Shown here piece after piece: positions 6,561 to 9,787 of a stretch of DNA of 9,787 bases. Source of the stretch: Bacteroidales bacterium (GTDB lineage Bacteria > Bacteroidota > Bacteroidia > Bacteroidales > UBA12077); the NCBI GenBank assembly GCA_030600625.1, contig JAUVLS010000027.1, forward strand, positions 1 through 9,787, read 5' to 3'. The notes under the pieces were generated by a model. It was given only the letters and a program-made list of their open reading frames with translations. It did not search any database and was not told where the DNA came from. Position 1 is the stretch's first letter; each line of letters starts with the position of its first letter. The translations under genes and the position numbers were made by a program.

Positions 6561-9500
6561 TTATTTCTTCTTTTTCTTTTCTTCTTTTTTGTGAACTGTA
6601 TCAAATACAACAGGTGTTGCTATAAACAATGATGAATATGTACCAACAGCCACACCAATTAATAATGCAAATACAAATCCGCGAATTACTTCACCACCAA
6701 AAATAAAGATAGCAAGTACTACCACAAATGTACTTAAGGATGTACTGAACGTACGACTTAATGTACTATTTAAAGCATCATTCATAATTGTACGTCGATC
6801 ACGTTTTGGGTATAATGTTATATACTCCCTGATACGGTCGAATACAACCACCGTATCATTTATAGAATATCCTACAACCATTAGTATTGCTGCAACAAAC
6901 GCCTGATCAATTTCTAACGAGAATGGTAATATCCCCCATGTTAATGAGAAAATACCAAGAATTATCAATACGTCGTGCAGTAATGCAGTAATTGCTCCTA
7001 AACCATATTGCCAGTTTCTAAATCTAATAAAGATATAAACGAACATTAAAACAAGAGCAAGTACAATTACAAGCAATGATTTGTAAAGAATATCATCAGC
7101 AATTGTTGCCCCCACTTTATGCGAGCTCATCTTATAATTCGTGTTGAAATCATCGAAAGTAACATCGTCACCAAGAATTGGATTTAATCCTTCGAATAAC
7201 TTCGTTTCCACATCTTTATCAACTTCAACGGCATCTTCGTCAATACGATATTTTGTAGTAATTTTCACCTGGTTATCGTCACCGAAGATTTTAACTTCAG
7301 GGGCATGTCCGTATACTTCGTCTAAGTAATTTGCTATATCTACAGTACTAACAGAATTTTCGAAACGAACTACATATGTTCTTCCTCCTGTAAAGTCAAC
7401 CCCTGGATTTAATCCTCTGGTAATTAATGAGCCAATACCAACAAAAATAACAATTGCAGAAATTGCATAGAAAATCTTACGTTTTTCTAAGAACTTAATA
7501 TTTGTGTTTTTGAATGCATTAGCAGTCAGTTTAGTTGAATAAGTAATTGGTTTATTGCGTTTCAGATACCATTCAAAAACCAACCTTGTTAAGAAAATAG
7601 CAGTAAATAATGATGTTAAAATACCAATTAATAAAGTTGTTGCAAAACCTTTAATCGGACCAGTACCAAAAACATAAAGGATTACTGCAACTAAGAATGT
7701 TGTAACGTTGGCATCAATAATTGCTGAATAAGCATTTTTATAACCATCTTTAATGGCTAATTTAATTCCTTTGCCTGCTGTAAGTTCTTCACGAATACGT
7801 TCGTAAATAAGCACGTTGGCATCAACCGACATACCAATAGTTAATATAATACCTGCAATACCGGGCAATGTAAGCACAGCTCCGAGCGAAGCAAGAACTC
7901 CCATAATAAAGAACATATTTACAACCAAAGCTATATCTGCTACTAATCCTGCTTTACGGCTATAATAAAAAACCATATAAGCCAATACAACAAGAAACGC
8001 AATTAAAAATGAATTTAAACCGGAATCGATTGCTTCCTGTCCTAATGATGGACCAACAATTTCTTCCTGTATAATTCTTGCAGGAGCAGGTAATTTACCT
8101 GATTTTAATATGTTAGCTAAGTCTTTTGCTTCGTTTACCGTAAAATCACCGGAAATTGACGAACGTCCACCGGTAATTTCCTGATTAACCCTTGGTGCTG
8201 AATAAACATAGTCGTCAAGAACAATGGCAATAAAGTTTCCAACATTATTTTTTGTCAGTCGCGCCCATGTTTTAGCACCATCGGCATTCATAGCCATAGT
8301 TACTTCGGCATTACCTGATTGATCAAACTCTGATCTTGCATCTGTTACCACATCTCCATCAAGTGGAGCTTTACCATCACGACCGGTAACTTTTATTGCG
8401 TGTAACTCATAATAGCTTTCAGACTCATCGTATTTATACGGTTTTACATGCCATTTAAATTCCATATCTCTTGGAAATACAGAACTTACATGCTCCATTT
8501 TCAAATACGCATCAACCTTTGAAGTATCAGAATAATGTGCCATACCAACTACAGAACCTTCCATAGGTTGTCCTGATTGTGGGTTTATGCTCGGACGTAA
8601 TACTGAAAATAAAGGATATCTTTCAGCGATTTGATTTTGAGTTAAATCTTCTGAATCCTGAGTAATTGAATCGGACTCTAACTGATCAAGCAATGATAAT
8701 TCTTCTGTTTCTTCTGTTGGCTCTTCAGTAACAGTTTCTTCAACCTCAACTACAGCTTCTTCTGATTTTTCAAGTTCTTTTTGAGCTTTTTCTATTCCAT
8801 AAATAACCTCATTTGCTTGAAGAAGATAAGTATAAACCTGAGTATTGTTATATGTTTCCCAAAATTCAAGATTAGCAGTTCCTTGTAATAAATCACGTAC
8901 ACGTTCCTGGTCTTTTACACCAGGCAATTCAACCATTATCCTGCCTGAACTTCCTTCTAATTTTTGAATATTTGGCTGAACAACGCCAAATCGGTCAATT
9001 CTGCTTCGAAGAATATTAAATGAATTATCAATTGCGTCTTTTGATTCTTCGCGAATAACTTTTAATACATCGTCATTTGTTGAATTAAAGTCAATTTTAT
9101 CTTTTAATTCAATGGTATTGAATATTGCTGCTAATTTAGCATTTGGATCAACTTCGTTAAATGCTTTTCCAAACAATGTAACAAAATCATCCCGGCTTTC
9201 CTTACTATATTCTTTTGCTAAACTTATTGCTCTTTGGAAAGTCGTATCCTTGCTATTATTTGCCATAGCCTTGATAATATCTTCAACAGATATCTCAAGA
9301 ATTACGTTCATACCACCTTTAAGGTCAAGACCAAGATTAATTTCTCTTTCCTGGCATTCTCTATATGTATATTTTCTTATTCCAAGATTGTAAACTACTT
9401 CTCCAGATAATGAATCTTTATATTCATATTCTTTATCAGGATTCCCTTGTGCATATTGTTCTGCATCCTTTTGAATTCCTTGTGTAATCCAAGTAAATGA

Positions 9501-9566
9501 TAAGTAATAGATACATATCACGGCCATAAAAATGGCCAAAGTTCCAATAGCTCCTTTATTCTGCAT
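6561..9566 (-). CDS. secDF: Protein translocase subunit SecDF (fused SecD and SecF)
   Basis: SecDF uses the proton gradient to pull exported proteins through SecYEG from the periplasmic side. The 1001 residues hold both halves. SecD: membrane helix 1 (about 7-27), LGLDLKGGMNVILE (78-91), a large periplasmic domain with RSRIDRFGV and ELPGVKD, then five helices (about 518-662) including SVDANVLIYERIREE (580-594). SecF: helix at about 698-715, NPGVDFTGGR (720-729), then five helices (about 829-986) including YSINDTVVVFDRIRE (900-914). By position, D582, D904 and R938 correspond to the proton-relay residues D340, D637 and R671 of Thermus SecDF; the 34-residue spacing from D904 to R938 matches. 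An acidic, low-complexity stretch (about 262-310, many E, T and S) interrupts the periplasmic domain, and the C-terminus ends in a lysine-rich tail. The ATG at 9566 directly precedes the first helix. It is a monocistronic unit with its own leader and terminator. Confidence 0.98.
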   Translation of the reverse strand: MQNKGAIGTLAIFMAVICIYYLSFTWITQGIQKDAEQYAQGNPDKEYEYKDSLSGEVVYNLGIRKYTYRECQEREINLGLDLKGGMNVILEISVEDIIKAMANNSKDTTFQRAISLAKEYSKESRDDFVTLFGKAFNEVDPNAKLAAIFNTIELKDKIDFNSTNDDVLKVIREESKDAIDNSFNILRSRIDRFGVVQPNIQKLEGSSGRIMVELPGVKDQERVRDLLQGTANLEFWETYNNTQVYTYLLQANEVIYGIEKAQKELEKSEEAVVEVEETVTEEPTEETEELSLLDQLESDSITQDSEDLTQNQIAERYPLFSVLRPSINPQSGQPMEGSVVGMAHYSDTSKVDAYLKMEHVSSVFPRDMEFKWHVKPYKYDESESYYELHAIKVTGRDGKAPLDGDVVTDARSEFDQSGNAEVTMAMNADGAKTWARLTKNNVGNFIAIVLDDYVYSAPRVNQEITGGRSSISGDFTVNEAKDLANILKSGKLPAPARIIQEEIVGPSLGQEAIDSGLNSFLIAFLVVLAYMVFYYSRKAGLVADIALVVNMFFIMGVLASLGAVLTLPGIAGIILTIGMSVDANVLIYERIREELTAGKGIKLAIKDGYKNAYSAIIDANVTTFLVAVILYVFGTGPIKGFATTLLIGILTSLFTAIFLTRLVFEWYLKRNKPITYSTKLTANAFKNTNIKFLEKRKIFYAISAIVIFVGIGSLITRGLNPGVDFTGGRTYVVRFENSVSTVDIANYLDEVYGHAPEVKIFGDDNQVKITTKYRIDEDAVEVDKDVETKLFEGLNPILGDDVTFDDFNTNYKMSSHKVGATIADDILYKSLLVIVLALVLMFVYIFIRFRNWQYGLGAITALLHDVLIILGIFSLTWGILPFSLEIDQAFVAAILMVVGYSINDTVVVFDRIREYITLYPKRDRRTIMNDALNSTLSRTFSTSLSTFVVVLAIFIFGGEVIRGFVFALLIGVAVGTYSSLFIATPVVFDTVHKKEEKKKKK

Positions 9567-9613
9567 TTGTTAAACTATTTTATTGAAATTATTAATTTAT
9601 TTTCCTATTAATC

Positions 9614-9686
9614 AATACCGATTATGAAATAAAATGTCGCATTAATATGCTTCGCAATAATGTTCCTTTATTTCTATATCGGCATT
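9614..9686 (-). promoter_or_regulatory. Long imperfect hairpin in the secDF 5' leader
   Basis: The 20-base arms at 9614-9633 and 9667-9686 pair over 17 positions: nine pairs (one G-U in the minus-strand RNA), a symmetric 3-base internal loop, then eight pairs. The 33-base loop (9634-9666) contains a smaller GCAT/ATGC hairpin at 9639-9650. It lies between the predicted transcript start and the secDF start codon, so it would be a folded part of the mRNA leader. No T-run follows it, so it is not an intrinsic terminator. I do not recognise a known riboswitch or leader family. Confidence 0.5.
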
Positions 9687-9729
9687 AACCATTGTAAAGT
9701 TTATTAACTGTCATTAAACATTATAAACT

Positions 9730-9746
9730 ACAATTAGTTAAATTGT
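9730..9746 (-). promoter_or_regulatory. Hairpin at the predicted 5' end of the secDF mRNA
   Basis: ACAATT (9730-9735) and AATTGT (9741-9746) are perfect inverted arms around a 5-base loop. The outer base (9746) coincides with the transcript start expected from the -7 box at 9751-9758, so the mRNA would begin with this stem-loop. Such 5'-terminal hairpins can slow mRNA decay in other bacteria; that role here is inference. The stem is AT-rich and weak. Confidence 0.35.
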
Positions 9747-9750
9747 CGTG

Positions 9751-9758
9751 CAAAGATA
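9751..9758 (-). promoter_or_regulatory. Bacteroidota -7 element of the secDF promoter
   Basis: TATCTTTG followed by CA on the minus strand is a textbook match to the Bacteroidota -7 box TAnnTTTG. The -33 region is poor (GTG rather than TTG at 17 bases). Transcription would start near 9745-9747, giving a leader of about 180 bases before the secDF ATG, unusually long next to the roughly 25 bases predicted for mutS. Confidence 0.6.
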
Positions 9759-9787
9759 AAATTATTTTTTAGAAACACCCTTTTTCA

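Noticed and set aside
7141..9393. Plus-strand frames at 7141-7329 and 9112-9393 opposite secDF
   Set aside because: secDF motifs run continuously through both areas on the minus strand. These are shadows.
9567..9746. A secretion-monitoring arrest peptide (VemP/SecM-like) upstream of secDF
   Set aside because: The leader frames are 16 codons or shorter and lack any signal or membrane segment, so they could not be engaged by the export machinery.
1..9787. Defence system, prophage, integron, insertion sequence or CRISPR array
   Set aside because: All eight coding regions belong to housekeeping or widely conserved families; no transposase, integrase, spacer-repeat array or toxin-antitoxin pair was seen on either strand.

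Overview
The window looks like chromosomal housekeeping DNA from a member of the Bacteroidota, probably Bacteroidales/Marinilabiliales-like. Four things point there: the DNA is AT-rich; no Shine-Dalgarno sequences precede the starts; SecD and SecF are fused into one SecDF protein; and several promoters match the Bacteroidota -33/-7 pattern (TTG, 17-19 bases, TAnnTTTG). The phylum call is inference from these traits. The lower-rank guess is weak.

Layout, left to right. (1) Positions 1-1212, minus strand: the N-terminal 404 codons of mutS (mismatch repair), cut by the window edge, with a near-consensus promoter just upstream. (2) 1213-1579: a 367-base AT-rich divergent intergenic region that holds the mutS promoter and a plus-strand intrinsic terminator with no obvious gene to terminate. 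(3) 1580-2917, plus strand: a full-length saccharopine dehydrogenase close in layout to yeast Lys9. Its stop codon overlaps that of the convergent neighbour at a TTAA palindrome. (4) 6297 down to 2914, minus strand: five tightly packed genes, in transcription order tatA, a YrbG-type Ca2+/Na+ antiporter, a LolD-type ABC ATPase, a DUF2400/TIGR02757 protein, and a TrmN6-type tRNA methyltransferase. Gaps of 2-19 bases argue for one operon. (5) 6298-6560: a gap with the strong terminator of secDF, an 11-bp inverted repeat, and a candidate tatA promoter. (6) 9566 down to 6561, minus strand: secDF, 1001 codons. (7) 9567-9787: the secDF leader, with a -7 box that exactly matches TAnnTTTG, a small hairpin at the predicted transcript 5' end and a large imperfect hairpin further down.

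The common thread is the cell envelope. SecDF drives the late steps of Sec export with the proton gradient, TatA belongs to the folded-protein export route, the LolD-like ATPase probably powers lipoprotein release or a related export, and the antiporter moves cations across the inner membrane. MutS, TrmN6 and perhaps the DUF2400 protein handle nucleic acids. The saccharopine enzyme is metabolic and stands alone here.

I found no rRNA, tRNA, CRISPR array, insertion sequence, prophage or clear sign of recent transfer. The points most worth a second look are the structured secDF leader, the HhH-glycosylase-like pattern in the DUF2400 protein, the orphan terminator at 1371-1414, and the inverted repeat at 6411-6508. 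None amounts to a clear new system.
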